From: Candidatus Pantoea deserta
Lineage (GTDB): Bacteria; Pseudomonadota; Gammaproteobacteria; Enterobacterales; Enterobacteriaceae
Direction of reading: 5' to 3'
Assembly (NCBI RefSeq): GCF_003813865.1
Contig: NZ_RMVG01000003.1
Span: 372,001-436,000 of the forward strand
Length of the DNA stretch: 64,000 bases
Position 1 is the first letter of the stretch. The number at the start of each line of letters is the position of its first letter. Shown piece by piece: positions 41,557-51,219 of the stretch. The notes under the pieces were generated by a model. That model was given only the letters and a program-made list of their open reading frames with translations, made no database searches and was not told the origin of the DNA. The translations under genes and the position numbers were made by a program.

Positions 41557-41586
41557 TTGAAACTGATTGCTATTTGCATTTAAAAT
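41557..41586 (+). promoter_or_regulatory. tonB promoter with likely Fur operator
   Basis: TTGAAA (41557-41562), 18-base spacer, TAAAAT (41581-41586). The spacer TGATTGCTATTTGCATT closely resembles the E. coli tonB control region, where Fur acts. The Fur call rests on that likeness. Confidence 0.6.
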
Positions 41587-41615
41587 CGATGCTCTATTTT
41601 CTGACTGCGACTGAT

Positions 41616-42353
41616 ATGACCACGTTGACAATGCCCTTTCCAAAACGTACGCCGGTATCTGTGCTGCTCTCCGTTGTGTTGCACGGCGCTGTTCTCGCTG
41701 GCATTTTGTATGCCTCGTTTCATCAGGGTATCAACGCACCTAAAACCTCGCAGCCGATCAGCGTGAGTCTGGTGGCGCCAGAGGTTCAGCCGGCGCCTGC
41801 GCCTGTGGTAGAGCAGCCGCAGCCGGAACCACAGCCGGAACCGGAACCTGAGCCACAGCCCGTACCGGAACCGCCTAAAGCCGAGCCGGTGCCGATTCCT
41901 GTGCCGCAACCCAAACCAAAGCCTAAACCCAGGCCTAAGCCTAAAGTTGAGCACAAGCGTGAGGTTAAGCCGCGTCAGGAGGCGAAACCGCAGGAAAATC
42001 CATTCAAACAGGACGCGCCTGCCACCCAGACTAAGCCTTCTACCGCGCCGAAATCGTCTCCATCCCCGGTTCAGTCGACCGCTCAGGGACCCAAAGCGCT
42101 TAGCGTGGCGAAGCCAGGCTATCCCAATCGTGCACTGGCGCTACGCATTGAGGGGAACGTACGTCTGAAGTTTGACGTGGATAATGATGGCCGGGTAGAA
42201 AATATCACCATCCTGTCCGCTGAACCGCGCAATATGTTCGAGCGCGCGGTGAAAGAAGCCATGAGGCAGTGGCGTTATGAGCCAGGTCGTCCCGGTAAGA
42301 ATCAGACAATGACTATCAAGTTCCGCATCAACGGCGGCGCCAGTATTGAATAA
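41616..42353 (+). CDS. tonB: TonB energy transducer
   Basis: 245 residues (E. coli 239). N-terminal membrane anchor [20 protein letters not shown] with the essential SxxxH (S-V-V-L-H), a Pro-Glu then Pro-Lys rich periplasmic spacer (about 50-115), and the C-terminal TonB box-binding domain ([27 protein letters not shown]). Passes ExbBD proton-motive energy to outer-membrane siderophore and B12 receptors. The frame is open to 41532 but upstream lies the promoter. ATG 41616 has no clear ribosome site; ATG 41631 is an alternative. Confidence 0.93.
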   Translation: MTTLTMPFPKRTPVSVLLSVVLHGAVLAGILYASFHQGINAPKTSQPISVSLVAPEVQPAPAPVVEQPQPEPQPEPEPEPQPVPEPPKAEPVPIPVPQPKPKPKPRPKPKVEHKREVKPRQEAKPQENPFKQDAPATQTKPSTAPKSSPSPVQSTAQGPKALSVAKPGYPNRALALRIEGNVRLKFDVDNDGRVENITILSAEPRNMFERAVKEAMRQWRYEPGRPGKNQTMTIKFRINGGASIE

Positions 42354-42379
42354 AAAAGCGGCCTCAGGCCGCTTTTTTA
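42352..42379. terminator. Bidirectional terminator, tonB / yciA
   Basis: AAAAAAGCGGCC-TCA-GGCCGCTTTTTT, adjoining the stop codons of both convergent genes. Confidence 0.93.
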
Positions 42380-42802
42380 TTACTCCGCAGGCTGTAAATT
42401 GGCGCGGCCTGGCGGCAGCGGCCGCGACTTGCCCTCATTATCGACGGCGACATAGATAAACACTGCTTCGGTCGCGCAGTAAGTCTGACCAATCGGCTCA
42501 GATGACACCTTTTTAATCCAGACTTCCACATTAATGGTCATAGAACTGTTGCCGGTACGCATACAGCGGGCGTGACAGCTAACCACGTCGCCAACCGCTA
42601 CCGGCTTGAGAAACGACATCCCGTCCACTCGCACCGTAACCACGCGCCCTTCAGCGATCTCTTTCGCCAGAATAGCGCCGCCCATATCCATCTGCGACAT
42701 CAGCCAGCCGCCGAAAATATCGCCATTGGCATTGGTATCCGCGGGCATCGCCAGGGTACGCAATACCATTTCGCCTTGCGGCAACTTATGTTTTTCGTCC
42801 AT
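42380..42802 (-). CDS. yciA: Acyl-CoA thioesterase YciA
   Basis: 140 residues (E. coli 132). Hot-dog fold; the catalytic region NANGDIFGGWLMSQMD (about residues 21-36) is conserved. Hydrolyses a wide range of acyl-CoAs. Downstream of yciB and yciC in the same direction. Confidence 0.96.
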   Translation of the reverse strand: MDEKHKLPQGEMVLRTLAMPADTNANGDIFGGWLMSQMDMGGAILAKEIAEGRVVTVRVDGMSFLKPVAVGDVVSCHARCMRTGNSSMTINVEVWIKKVSSEPIGQTYCATEAVFIYVAVDNEGKSRPLPPGRANLQPAE

Positions 42803-42867
42803 TGCTCGACTTCTTATGCAGGTGAAGGCGCGCTGCGCCAGTAATGCCCGGCCTGGCCGGGCGTCAC

Positions 42868-43407
42868 TTATTTTTCTTCTTGTTGCGGCATCTGTCGCCA
42901 GATGTAGAGTCCGCTTAGCAGGGTAAACAGCAGGGTAAGCGCGGTCAGACCAAACACTTTAAAGTTAACCCAAAAGGCTTCGGGCAACCAAAAGGCGACG
43001 TAAATATTCGCCAGGCCGCAGGCGAGGAAAAACAGCGCCCAGGCGACGTTAAGGCGACGCCAGCTGGTTTCAGGCAGCTGAATCTCTTTACCCAGCAGGC
43101 TTTTAATCAGCGGCTGCGCCATAAAAAACTGGCTGTAGAGCAGCGCCAGCGCAAACAGGCTATAGATAACGGTGACTTTCCATTTAATAAATTCATCGTT
43201 ATGGAAAACCAGCGTCAGGGTGCCAAAGATCGCCACCAGCGCAAAGGTAAAGATGGTCATCTTCTCCAGCCTGCGGTAAAGCACCCAGCTCACCACCAGC
43301 GCCAGGCCGGTCGCGACAATCAGCGCGCCTGAGGCGACAAAGATGTCGTAGAGCTTATAGAAAATAAAGAAGACCACTAAGGGAAGGAAATCAAGTAACT
43401 GCTTCAT
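42868..43407 (-). CDS. yciB: Inner-membrane protein YciB (septation-related)
   Basis: 179 residues, E. coli length. Five predicted membrane helices; conserved [19 protein letters not shown] and NVYxAFWLP-type block ([18 protein letters not shown]). Works with DcrB in envelope integrity and is linked to cell division. Start MKQLLDFLP at 43407 chosen over the in-frame ATG two codons upstream by homology. Confidence 0.95.
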   Translation of the reverse strand: MKQLLDFLPLVVFFIFYKLYDIFVASGALIVATGLALVVSWVLYRRLEKMTIFTFALVAIFGTLTLVFHNDEFIKWKVTVIYSLFALALLYSQFFMAQPLIKSLLGKEIQLPETSWRRLNVAWALFFLACGLANIYVAFWLPEAFWVNFKVFGLTALTLLFTLLSGLYIWRQMPQQEEK

Positions 43408-43460
43408 AGGCATTCCAGTTCTGTCAGGATAAAAGCCGCGCGCCCGCAGGCGCGGCGGGC

Positions 43461-44195
43461 TTAACGGACCAGCATATAAAGCCGGAACAGATAGATAATC
43501 AATAGCGCGGAAATCACATTGCCGATAGCGGTGATGGTCACGGCCAGCACATTATCCGGCAAGCCCGTCAGCGAGGAAGAGGCGAACAGAATCACCATTT
43601 TTGCCAGCAGCCAGAGAATAATCGCCGGGGCGATCAGGCGGATGTTTTTCCAGGCCAGACGGCTGCTGGCGCGCATGGCGGCCAGAATACCGGTTTTTTC
43701 ACTGGTGAGGATAACCGGCGAAAGCGAGAGCAGAATCATCAGAATGATGCCCGGCACCATCAGCACCATAAAGCCCAGCTGCACCACCAGCGTAATCAGA
43801 AAGGTTTGCAGCAGCAGTTTAGGCAGCTGCGGCGCTGACGCCCCAATCGCGCGCAACGCGCTGACGCGCTGCCCGGCAGAAACCATCGGAATCAAAAATA
43901 GCATGCCGCCCAGCAGCAGCGTATTGCCAATCAGCGCCGAAAAGGTGCCGGCGGCCGAGGCGCGCAGCAGAATGCGCTGCTGCTCCGGCGACATATTCTG
44001 TATCAGCTCAAACAGCGACGAGGCGCTGGTGTCACCCTGCTGAAGCTGCGCCAGCTGATCGCCGCCGGGGGTAAACGCATGCACGAGAATAACCGTGATA
44101 AACGCCGTCAGTAACGACATCAGCACAATCGTCAGCAGCTGATGGCGGAAAAAATTTCCTGTGTCACGGTATAACGAGCTTGCCGTGATAGACAT
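43461..44195 (-). CDS. yciC: UPF0259 inner-membrane protein YciC
   Basis: 244 residues (E. coli 247). Six predicted membrane helices; conserved [19 protein letters not shown] start and [23 protein letters not shown] block (shown by parts: [14 protein letters not shown]). AAGGAG lies five bases before ATG 44195. Function unknown. First gene of yciC-yciB-yciA. The 230 bp upstream hold palindromes (for example CCGGGTTA-GT-TAACCCGG at 44214-44231) but no gene. Confidence 0.93.
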   Translation of the reverse strand: MSITASSLYRDTGNFFRHQLLTIVLMSLLTAFITVILVHAFTPGGDQLAQLQQGDTSASSLFELIQNMSPEQQRILLRASAAGTFSALIGNTLLLGGMLFLIPMVSAGQRVSALRAIGASAPQLPKLLLQTFLITLVVQLGFMVLMVPGIILMILLSLSPVILTSEKTGILAAMRASSRLAWKNIRLIAPAIILWLLAKMVILFASSSLTGLPDNVLAVTITAIGNVISALLIIYLFRLYMLVR

Positions 44196-44426
44196 GTACA
44201 CTCCTTGGTGAAACCGGGTTAGTTAACCCGGCGATTGTACATGGTCTGGCCCGATACTGGCACCCGCAGAGGAATAACTTTCTGTCATGAAAGGTAATGT
44301 TTAGCCGCGCCGTCCGCGCAAGGGCGATAGCCTGATGACGATAACGACCTTCTGGCGGGCAGCACCCTGAACCCTGCCAAAACAGGAGCCAGAACACTCT
44401 GGTGTTCAGGCTCCCTGTGATACCCA

Positions 44427-44831
44427 TTAATTGACCCGGCGATCCCCGTCACAGAGGGATATCGTTATCTCTTCTGCTACATAAGGCAAAGAAGGATGAA
44501 AAAGAGGCGGCAGGCCATAGCGGGCGCGGGCGCGATCGCAGGCTTCGTTCAGTACGCCGTTCTCGCCAGACATGGCGAAATCACGACAGGGAGAGGGACG
44601 CTGCGTATAGATGCCGCAGGAGACGCAGCCGCCAGGCTCGCCCTGCAACGCCACGCAGCGCGGCTCGCGCGCATTGGTGCCGCGCATATTGCGCATCAGC
44701 AGACTCAAGGGTTCAGTGAGTTCGACCGGAACCACGCCGCCGGCATCGTCGGCTTCGGCCCAGTAAAAAGAGACGCGAAAATGGGCGCAGCAGGCGCCGC
44801 AGGTCATACAAGGGTTTTGATTATCGCTCAT
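44427..44831 (-). CDS. YkgJ-family cysteine cluster protein
   Basis: 134 residues. Zinc/iron-chelating cysteine-cluster family (CxxCxxCC): [19 protein letters not shown] at residues 6-24, with later cysteines in [14 protein letters not shown] and [16 protein letters not shown]. Closely resembles E. coli YkgJ. Role unknown. In E. coli K-12 nothing of this type lies between yciC and ompW. Start ATG 44831 (MSDNQNPC); a GTG five codons upstream is possible. Confidence 0.88.
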   Translation of the reverse strand: MSDNQNPCMTCGACCAHFRVSFYWAEADDAGGVVPVELTEPLSLLMRNMRGTNAREPRCVALQGEPGGCVSCGIYTQRPSPCRDFAMSGENGVLNEACDRARARYGLPPLFHPSLPYVAEEITISLCDGDRRVN

Positions 44832-44946
44832 TTGATCGCCCGCCACTCCTGAGGCATCGAACCAAAATCAACACGGGGAAAGAGCAAAATAATAACGGCG
44901 ATAAATTTCTTCAAGCAAAATTTGAAGGCTTACTCCTCTGTCAAAA

Positions 44947-44960
44947 TTGATCTCAATCAA
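44947..44960 (+). promoter_or_regulatory. FNR box of ompW
   Basis: TTGATCTCAATCAA matches TTGAT-N4-ATCAA exactly, 123 bp before the ompW ATG. A possible -10 TATACT lies at 44973-44978. E. coli ompW is FNR-activated. Confidence 0.75.
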
Positions 44961-45082
44961 TTCATTGTTTTATATACTCTTTATCGCTATTGATTTGGTC
45001 GCATTTTTTGTTTGATCGCGATAGAACGTTGCCAGCAGGTCACGCTACATTTTTTGAAATTTTTTTGTGCAAAGGAGCGATC

Positions 45083-45715
45083 ATGAAACTGGCAAAATGC
45101 GCGTTATTACTGGCAATGGCTTTACCTCAACTGGCACTGGCTCATGAAGCAGGCGACTTCTTTATGCGCGCAGGCAGCGCGACGGTTCGTCCCACGGAAG
45201 GGTCAGATAATGTACTGGGAATGGGTTCTTTCGACGTCAGCAACAATACTCAGCTGGGCCTGACCTTTACCTATATGGCGACCGACAATATCGGCGTGGA
45301 GCTGTTAGCCGCCACACCCTTCCGTCACAAAGTAGGCCTGGCCGCAACCGGCACGCTGGCGACGGTACGTCAGCTGCCGCCGACGCTGATGGCGCAATAT
45401 TACTTCTTCGACAGCCGCAGCAAGGTTCGCCCTTACGTAGGCGTCGGCGTCAACTACACCACTTTTTACGATGCCGATTTTAATCAGACTGGTCGCGATG
45501 CGGGATTAAGCGATCTCAGCGTAAAAGATTCCTGGGGCGTGGCGGGCCAGGTGGGTCTCGATTATCAGATCAACCGCGACTGGATGCTGAACGCCTCGCT
45601 GTGGTACATGGACATCGATACCGAAGTGAAATTCAAACATAACGGCGACCAGCAGAATATTAATACGCGCATCGACCCCTGGGTCTTCTTTTTCGGCGCG
45701 GGCTACCGTTTCTGA
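45083..45715 (+). CDS. ompW: Outer membrane protein OmpW
   Basis: 210 residues (E. coli 212). Signal peptide KLAKCALLLAMALPQLALA, then an eight-stranded barrel ending in AGYRF. Conserved HEAGDFFMRAGSATVRPTEG and VRPYVGVGVNYTTF. Forms a narrow hydrophobic channel; induced in oxygen limitation and repressed by iron stress in relatives. AAGGAG lies six bases before the ATG at 45083; the longer frame from 44990 covers the promoter. Confidence 0.97.
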   Translation: MKLAKCALLLAMALPQLALAHEAGDFFMRAGSATVRPTEGSDNVLGMGSFDVSNNTQLGLTFTYMATDNIGVELLAATPFRHKVGLAATGTLATVRQLPPTLMAQYYFFDSRSKVRPYVGVGVNYTTFYDADFNQTGRDAGLSDLSVKDSWGVAGQVGLDYQINRDWMLNASLWYMDIDTEVKFKHNGDQQNINTRIDPWVFFFGAGYRF

Positions 45716-45717
45716 CA

Positions 45718-45756
45718 TAAAAAAGGCCGCGAATCGCTCGCGGCCTCTTTTTTTTC
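45718..45756. terminator. Bidirectional terminator, ompW / BON lipoprotein
   Basis: AGGCCGCGA-ATCGC-TCGCGGCCT with an A-run before and a T-run of eight after. Confidence 0.92.
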
Positions 45757-45763
45757 TTCAGCG

Positions 45764-46078
45764 CTATTTAATCTGCATATTGTTTACCACCGATTTCACC
45801 CCTTTAACCGTACGCGTGACTTCTACCGCACGGTTGGCCATCTGCGGCGAGCTGACAAAACCGCTTAGCTGAACGCGGCCCTTGAAGGTTTCAACATTAA
45901 TCTCACGCGATTTAAGCTGATCGTCATTCAGTAGCTCTGCTTTGACTTTGGTGGTGATCACCGTATCGTCGATGTAACCGCCGGTGCCTTCTTCCTTAGG
46001 CGTTGGCGCACAGGCGCTCAGCGTCAGTGCGACAACAACGGCGACCAGCGCGCCTGCAAGGACTTTAAACAGTTTCAT
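45764..46078 (-). CDS. BON-domain lipoprotein
   Basis: 104 residues. Lipoprotein signal with lipobox LSAC (VALTLSAC, about residues 17-24), then a single BON domain (DDTVITTKVKAELLNDD ... VQLSGFVSS ... VKGVKSVVNNM), the OsmY/DolP-type fold that binds phospholipid membranes. GGGAGAG lies five bases before the ATG. Asp after the lipidated Cys is absent (CAPT), so outer-membrane sorting is expected. E. coli has yciE, yciF and yciG at this position instead. Confidence 0.88.
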   Translation of the reverse strand: MKLFKVLAGALVAVVVALTLSACAPTPKEEGTGGYIDDTVITTKVKAELLNDDQLKSREINVETFKGRVQLSGFVSSPQMANRAVEVTRTVKGVKSVVNNMQIK

Positions 46079-46104
46079 TGCTTCTCTCCCTGTCTCAAAC
46101 AAGA

Positions 46105-46127
46105 TGCGCCGTTACCATAACGGCGCA
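46105..46127. other. Hairpin upstream of the BON gene
   Basis: TGCGCCGTTA-CCA-TAACGGCGCA, a perfect 10-bp stem 27 bases before the BON lipoprotein start. It may be a 5'-UTR structure, or help end the trp transcript. Confidence 0.45.
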
Positions 46128-46191
46128 AAATAAGTGTGGGCGGGAAAAGCCAAAGCGGCAACGTCAGGATGTAAAAAAGAGTGGAGAATCA

Positions 46192-46213
46192 TGCCTTATC
46201 CGCAGATAAGGCA
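46192..46213 (-). terminator. trp operon terminator candidate
   Basis: TGCCTTATC-CGCA-GATAAGGCA lies nine bases after the trpA stop. The T-run (CTCTTTTTTAC) is about 20 bases further down, so termination here is probable but not canonical. Confidence 0.5.
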
Positions 46214-46221
46214 TAAAAGGA

Positions 46222-47028
46222 TCAGCGAGTAGCCGCTTTCAGGCTGCTGACGAAGGCTGTGAGTTTCGCCAGCATCTCTTCTGGCTGAGCATGGTGCTGC
46301 TCAATGATTTTCACAATGGCTGAACCCGATATCGCGCCCGCCGCGCCTGCCGCGATAGCCTCTTTCACCTGCGCAGGTTCCGAAATGCCGAATCCCTGTA
46401 GCGGCGGGGCGGCATGGTACTCGCCTAGCTTGTTGATCAGGTGTTGCAGCGGCAGGCTGCTGGCGCGTTTCTCTGCGCCCGTCACGCCTGCGCGCGACAG
46501 CAGGTAGGTATAGCCCCGGCCGTGTGAGGCGATCTCGCGCAGCAGATCGTCGCTGGCGTTGGGCGGACAGATAAAGATCGGCGCAATGCCGTGGCGAAGC
46601 GCCGCCTGACGGAAGGGCGCCGACTCCTCAACCGGCACATCCGCGACCAGCACCGAATCGACGCCCGCTTCGGCACAGCGCGCATAGAAGGCGTCAATGC
46701 CGTTGGCGAAGACCAGGTTAGCGTACATCAGCAGACCAACCGGCAGCTCCGGATAGTTGCGTCGCACGGTGGCGAGGATCTCAAAGCACTGCGCGGTGGT
46801 GGTGCCGGCGGCAAAGGCGCGCAGGGTCGCGTTCTGGATAGTCGGGCCGTCCGCCAGCGGATCGGAGAAAGGAATGCCCAGCTCCAGCGCATCCGCGCCG
46901 CCCGCGACCAGCGCGTCAATAATTTTCAGCGACAGGTCCGGCGTCGGATCGCCCAGCGTTACGAACGGAACGAACGCGCCTTCTTTGCGGGCCTGTAAAC
47001 GCGTAAACAGCTGTTGATAACGCTCCAT
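46222..47028 (-). CDS. trpA: Tryptophan synthase alpha chain
   Basis: 268 residues, E. coli length. Cleaves indole-3-glycerol phosphate to indole. Catalytic Glu in [15 protein letters not shown] (about Glu49, Asp60) and the phosphate loop GISGSAIV. Last gene of the operon; its ATG overlaps the trpB stop (TGATG). Confidence 0.98.
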   Translation of the reverse strand: MERYQQLFTRLQARKEGAFVPFVTLGDPTPDLSLKIIDALVAGGADALELGIPFSDPLADGPTIQNATLRAFAAGTTTAQCFEILATVRRNYPELPVGLLMYANLVFANGIDAFYARCAEAGVDSVLVADVPVEESAPFRQAALRHGIAPIFICPPNASDDLLREIASHGRGYTYLLSRAGVTGAEKRASSLPLQHLINKLGEYHAAPPLQGFGISEPAQVKEAIAAGAAGAISGSAIVKIIEQHHAQPEEMLAKLTAFVSSLKAATR

Positions 47029-48218
47029 CAGATTTCTCCCTGCGCAGTCAGAATATCGTGAACGGTAAAGATGTCTTTGTCGCCGCGCCCTGACAGATTA
47101 ACCACCAGCAGCTGCTCTTTTTCCGGGTTTTCGCGGATCATCTTCAGCGCATGGGCGAGGGCGTGAGAGGACTCCAGCGCCGGAATAATGCCTTCCGCGC
47201 GGCACAGGGTTTTAAACGCCGCCAGCGCTTCGTTATCGGTGATTGAGACATATTCGGCGCGGCCCGTGCTGTTAAGGTGGGCGTGCTGCGGGCCGACGGA
47301 CGGGAAATCCAGTCCGGCAGAGATGGAGTAAGACTCTTCGATCTGCCCCTCTTCGGTCTGCATCATCGGCGCTTTCATGCCGAAATAGATGCCTACGCGG
47401 CCATGCTTCAGCGGCGCGCCGTGTTCGCCGGTTTCAATACCGTGTCCGGCAGGCTCCACGCCAATCAGCCCGACGCTCTCTTCGTTGATAAAATCGGCAA
47501 ACATGCCGATAGCGTTGGAGCCGCCGCCCACGCAGGCGATCACCGCATCCGGCAGACGTCCCTCTTTTTCCAGAATCTGCGCTTTGGTCTCTTCGCCGAT
47601 CATGCGCTGAAATTCACGCACAATGGTCGGAAAGGGATGCGGGCCAGCTGCGGTGCCCAGCATATAGTGCGCGGTTTCATAGCTGCCGGACCAGTCGCGC
47701 AGCGCCTCATTACAGGCGTCTTTTAAGGTGGCGGAGCCGCTGTGTACCGGAATCACCTCCGCGCCCATCAGACGCATACGGAATACGTTAGGCGACTGGC
47801 GCTCGACGTCTTTAGCGCCCATATAGATGCGGCACTTCATGCCCAGAAGCGCGCACGCCAGCGCCGAGGCGACGCCATGCTGGCCAGCGCCGGTTTCTGC
47901 AATGATTTCGTTTTTGCCCATGCGTTTTGCCAGCAGCGCCTGACCCAGCACCTGGTTAGTTTTGTGCGCGCCGCCATGCAGCAGATCTTCGCGCTTCAGG
48001 TAAAGGCGGGTTTTGGTGCCTTTGGTCAGGTTGCTGCACAGCGTCAGCGCGGTAGGACGTCCCGCATAGTTTTTCAGCAGATCGGTAAACTCCGCCTGGA
48101 AAGCCGGATCTTTCTGCGCGTCGACAAAGGCCGCTTCCAGCTGGCTCAGCGCGGGCATCAGGATCTGCGGCACATACATGCCGCCAAAGTCGCCAAAATA
48201 GGGATTCAGTAAAGTCAT
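47028..48218 (-). CDS. trpB: Tryptophan synthase beta chain
   Basis: 396 residues (E. coli 397). PLP enzyme joining indole and serine. PLP lysine in [12 protein letters not shown] (about Lys87), phosphate-binding [12 protein letters not shown]. The frame runs 14 codons further up, but [13 protein letters not shown] is the conserved start. Confidence 0.98.
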   Translation of the reverse strand: MTLLNPYFGDFGGMYVPQILMPALSQLEAAFVDAQKDPAFQAEFTDLLKNYAGRPTALTLCSNLTKGTKTRLYLKREDLLHGGAHKTNQVLGQALLAKRMGKNEIIAETGAGQHGVASALACALLGMKCRIYMGAKDVERQSPNVFRMRLMGAEVIPVHSGSATLKDACNEALRDWSGSYETAHYMLGTAAGPHPFPTIVREFQRMIGEETKAQILEKEGRLPDAVIACVGGGSNAIGMFADFINEESVGLIGVEPAGHGIETGEHGAPLKHGRVGIYFGMKAPMMQTEEGQIEESYSISAGLDFPSVGPQHAHLNSTGRAEYVSITDNEALAAFKTLCRAEGIIPALESSHALAHALKMIRENPEKEQLLVVNLSGRGDKDIFTVHDILTAQGEI

Positions 48219-48260
48219 GGTTTCATCTTCCTTACAGGCCCGCCGCAGCGGACCAGACAA

Positions 48261-49622
48261 TCAGTAGGCGCGCAGCGTACGGAACACCGCCGCGATTTTG
48301 CTGGCATCTTTAATGCCGGGTGCGCTTTCAACGCCGGAGTTGAAATCGAGACCGGCACAGCCGAGGCGCGCGGCTTCCACACAGTTGTCCGCGCTCAGGC
48401 CGCCTGCCAGCAGCACATTGCTTAAATCCCGATCGTGCAGCAGCGACCAGTCAAAGCGCTCGCCGCTGCCGCCGTTGCCATTGTCAAACACGTAGCGGTC
48501 GACATGCGGCCAGTCGCGTTCAGGCAGCGAGGTTTTAATGCTCAGCGCTTTCCAGATCGCCACGTCGGCGGGCAGGGCGTCACGCAGCGCAGCCACATAG
48601 CCCCGATCTTCATCGCCGTGTAGCTGGACGGCGGCAAGATCAAGCTGCGTCGCGGTGGTGACAACGTCACTTATTGCGGCGTTGCGGAATACTCCGACGT
48701 AGCGGAGCGGCGCGCCGGCCATCACCTTCCGCGCCTGAGCCGCATCGATACGGCGCGGCGAACCGTCCGCAAAAATCAGACCGCCATAAAGCGCGCCGGC
48801 CTCAAAGGCGGCGCGCGCATCTTCCGCGCGCGTTAATCCACATACTTTGTTGTCGCCCAGCAGCACACGACGCACTGCGGCAGCCAGATCCTGCTCTTCC
48901 ATCAGCGCGGAGCCAATCAGAAAACCATTCGCGAAGTGGCTCAGCTCACGCACCTGCGCATAGTTATGGATACCGGATTCGCTGATCACCGTGACGCCGT
49001 GCGACAGGCGAGGCGCCAGCTGTCGCGTGCGGTTAAGGTCGATCGACATATCGCGCAGATCGCGGTTGTTAATGCCGACCACCTTTGCTTCCAGCGCGAT
49101 AGCGCGCTCCAGCTCCGCTTCGTTGCTGACTTCAGTCAGGACGCCCATCTTCAGGCTGTGCGCGACGGCGGCCAGCTGGCGATACTGTTCATCATCCAGC
49201 ACCGACAACATCAGCAGGATGGCGTCGGCCTGATAGTGGCGCGCCAGGTAAATCTGGTAGGGATCGATAATAAAGTCTTTGCACAGCACCGGCTGCGTCA
49301 GCGCCGCGCTGACAATCGGCAGAAAATCGAAGCTGCCCTGGAAATATTTCTCATCGGTAAGCACCGACACGGCAGACGCATAGTGACGATAGATGCCTGC
49401 GATGGCGGCCGGATCAAAATCTTCGCGGATCAAGCCTTTAGAAGGCGACGCCTTTTTGCACTCAAGGATAAACACGGTGCGCGCGCCCTGCAGCGCATGA
49501 TAAAAGTTACGGCCAGCCGGCTGTACCGCATCCTGAAAAGTGGTCAGCGGCTGCTGCGCTTTGCGCGCCTCCACCCACTGCGCTTTATCCTGAACAATTT
49601 TTTCTAAAATCGTACCTTGCAT
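48261..49622 (-). CDS. trpC: Bifunctional indole-3-glycerol phosphate synthase / PRA isomerase
   Basis: 453 residues, a TrpC-TrpF fusion as in E. coli. The N-terminal IGPS half (to about 255) has FILECKKASPSKG and VISESGI; the C-terminal PRAI half begins at VCGLTRAEDA and ends with LLAGGLSADN. Catalyses two successive steps of the pathway. Confidence 0.98.
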   Translation of the reverse strand: MQGTILEKIVQDKAQWVEARKAQQPLTTFQDAVQPAGRNFYHALQGARTVFILECKKASPSKGLIREDFDPAAIAGIYRHYASAVSVLTDEKYFQGSFDFLPIVSAALTQPVLCKDFIIDPYQIYLARHYQADAILLMLSVLDDEQYRQLAAVAHSLKMGVLTEVSNEAELERAIALEAKVVGINNRDLRDMSIDLNRTRQLAPRLSHGVTVISESGIHNYAQVRELSHFANGFLIGSALMEEQDLAAAVRRVLLGDNKVCGLTRAEDARAAFEAGALYGGLIFADGSPRRIDAAQARKVMAGAPLRYVGVFRNAAISDVVTTATQLDLAAVQLHGDEDRGYVAALRDALPADVAIWKALSIKTSLPERDWPHVDRYVFDNGNGGSGERFDWSLLHDRDLSNVLLAGGLSADNCVEAARLGCAGLDFNSGVESAPGIKDASKIAAVFRTLRAY

Positions 49623-49624
49623 GG

Positions 49625-50623
49625 TTATCCTCTTGCTGCCAGAGCGACAACGCGCTCGTAGGCTTGTCCGCTGCGGATGGCCTGGAGCGCACGCTGCGCG
49701 TTTTCACGCAAATCTTCATGACCAAAGACTTTCAATAACATCGCCACGTTAACGGCGACGGCTTCCTCATGGGCCTGCTGGCCATTACCCTGAAGTAAAC
49801 GCGTTAGAATGTCACGGTTTTCTTCCGGCGTGCCGCCTGCCAGCGCCTCTTTGGGATGGAAGCCGAAACCAAAGTCTTCCGGCGTCAGCTGGTAGCGGGT
49901 AATTTCACCCTCGCGCAGCTCGGCGACATGGGTTTCGCTGTGTAGCGCCACCTCATCCATGCCGCCGCCGTGCACCACCGCTGCGCGCTGATAGCCCAGC
50001 ACTTTCAACGTCTGGGCGATCGGCAGCACCAGTTCCGGGCTATAGACGCCGATCACCGCCAGCGGCGGTCGCGCCGGATTGATTAACGGGCCGAGCACAT
50101 TGAACAGGGTGCGGGTTTTCAGCTGCTGGCGAACCGGCATCGCGTGGCGGAAACCGGTGTGATACTGCGGCGCAAACAGGAAGCAGACGTTCAGGTCATC
50201 GAGCGCCGCGCGGGCCTGCTCAGCAGGCATATCCAGATTGATGCCGAACGCGGCCAGCAGATCGGACGATCCGGATTTGCTGGACACGCTGCGGTTGCCG
50301 TGTTTCGCCACTTTCAGCCCGCAGGTAGCGGCGACAAAGGCGCTGGCTGTCGAGATATTAATGCTGTTGCTGCCGTCGCCGCCGGTGCCGACGATGTCGG
50401 CAAAGGCGTAGCCGGGCCGCGGAAACGGCTTAGCGTCTTCCAGCAGCGCGCTGGCGGCGCCTGCGATCTCCTGTGGCGATTCGCCTCGCACCTTCATGGC
50501 GATCAGCGCGGCGGCAAGCTGGGTAGGCTCCAGCTGACCGGTAATGATAGCGCTAAACAGCTGGTGGCTTTCGCCCTGGGTCAGCGTCTGCGCCTGATAA
50601 AGTTTTTCCAGAATGGCATGCAT
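49625..50623 (-). CDS. trpD: Anthranilate phosphoribosyltransferase (stand-alone TrpD)
   Basis: 332 residues. Transfers phosphoribose from PRPP to anthranilate. PRPP-binding [14 protein letters not shown] (about 80-93) and [15 protein letters not shown]. In E. coli this domain is fused to TrpG; here the two are separate. ATG 50623 has GGAG seven bases upstream; another ATG at 50629 overlaps the trpG stop (ATGA), so translation is coupled either way. Confidence 0.96.
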   Translation of the reverse strand: MHAILEKLYQAQTLTQGESHQLFSAIITGQLEPTQLAAALIAMKVRGESPQEIAGAASALLEDAKPFPRPGYAFADIVGTGGDGSNSINISTASAFVAATCGLKVAKHGNRSVSSKSGSSDLLAAFGINLDMPAEQARAALDDLNVCFLFAPQYHTGFRHAMPVRQQLKTRTLFNVLGPLINPARPPLAVIGVYSPELVLPIAQTLKVLGYQRAAVVHGGGMDEVALHSETHVAELREGEITRYQLTPEDFGFGFHPKEALAGGTPEENRDILTRLLQGNGQQAHEEAVAVNVAMLLKVFGHEDLRENAQRALQAIRSGQAYERVVALAARG

Positions 50624-50625
50624 AA

Positions 50626-51219
50626 TCATTCTCCCTGTGATGTCGCCAGCGCCCAGGCCAGCGTCTGCTCCAGCAGACGAGCGCCCTGAGTGGTCAGGAT
50701 GGATTCAGGATGGAACTGGAAGCCACAGACGCGATCGGCATCGTGCCGCACCGCCATGACCATACCGTTAAAGCTGGCATTCACCGTGAGTTCGGTGGGC
50801 GTGTTGCTGCCCACCAGCGAGTGATAGCGCGCCACCGGCAGCGGGTTGCTCAGTCCGGCAAACATCGCTTCTCCGTCATGATTAACAGCCGAGGCTTTGC
50901 CGTGCAGGATTTCGCCCGCCTGACCAACGTGGCCGCCGTAGGCCTCGACAATCGCCTGGTGACCCAGACAGATGCCGATAATCGGCAATCGTCCGCGCAG
51001 GGTTCGCAGCAGCTCAGGCATGCAGCCCGCGTCTTTCGGCGCGCCAGGACCCGGCGAGAGCATCAGCACCGGGTTCTCCATGCGCTGAAGACGTTCAATT
51101 AGCAGCGAGGCTGGCACGTTATTGCGGTAAATCACCACGTTATGGCCGAAGGCGCGCAGCTGATCCACGAGGTTATAGGTAAAGGAGTCGATGTTATCGA
51201 GCAGCAGGATATCGGCCAT
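50626..51219 (-). CDS. trpG: Anthranilate synthase glutamine amidotransferase TrpG
   Basis: 197 residues. Class I amidotransferase with nucleophile Cys in [10 protein letters not shown] (about 85) and the His/Glu pair near FQFHPESIL. Provides ammonia to TrpE. Starts inside the trpE stop (TGATG at 51217-51221). Unfused, as in Serratia and the Erwiniaceae. Confidence 0.97.
   Translation of the reverse strand: MADILLLDNIDSFTYNLVDQLRAFGHNVVIYRNNVPASLLIERLQRMENPVLMLSPGPGAPKDAGCMPELLRTLRGRLPIIGICLGHQAIVEAYGGHVGQAGEILHGKASAVNHDGEAMFAGLSNPLPVARYHSLVGSNTPTELTVNASFNGMVMAVRHDADRVCGFQFHPESILTTQGARLLEQTLAWALATSQGE

Noticed and set aside
44164..44427. 87-codon frame between yciC and the cysteine-cluster gene
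   Set aside because: It overlaps the yciC start antisense to nothing useful, covers palindromic non-coding DNA and has no homologue I can name.
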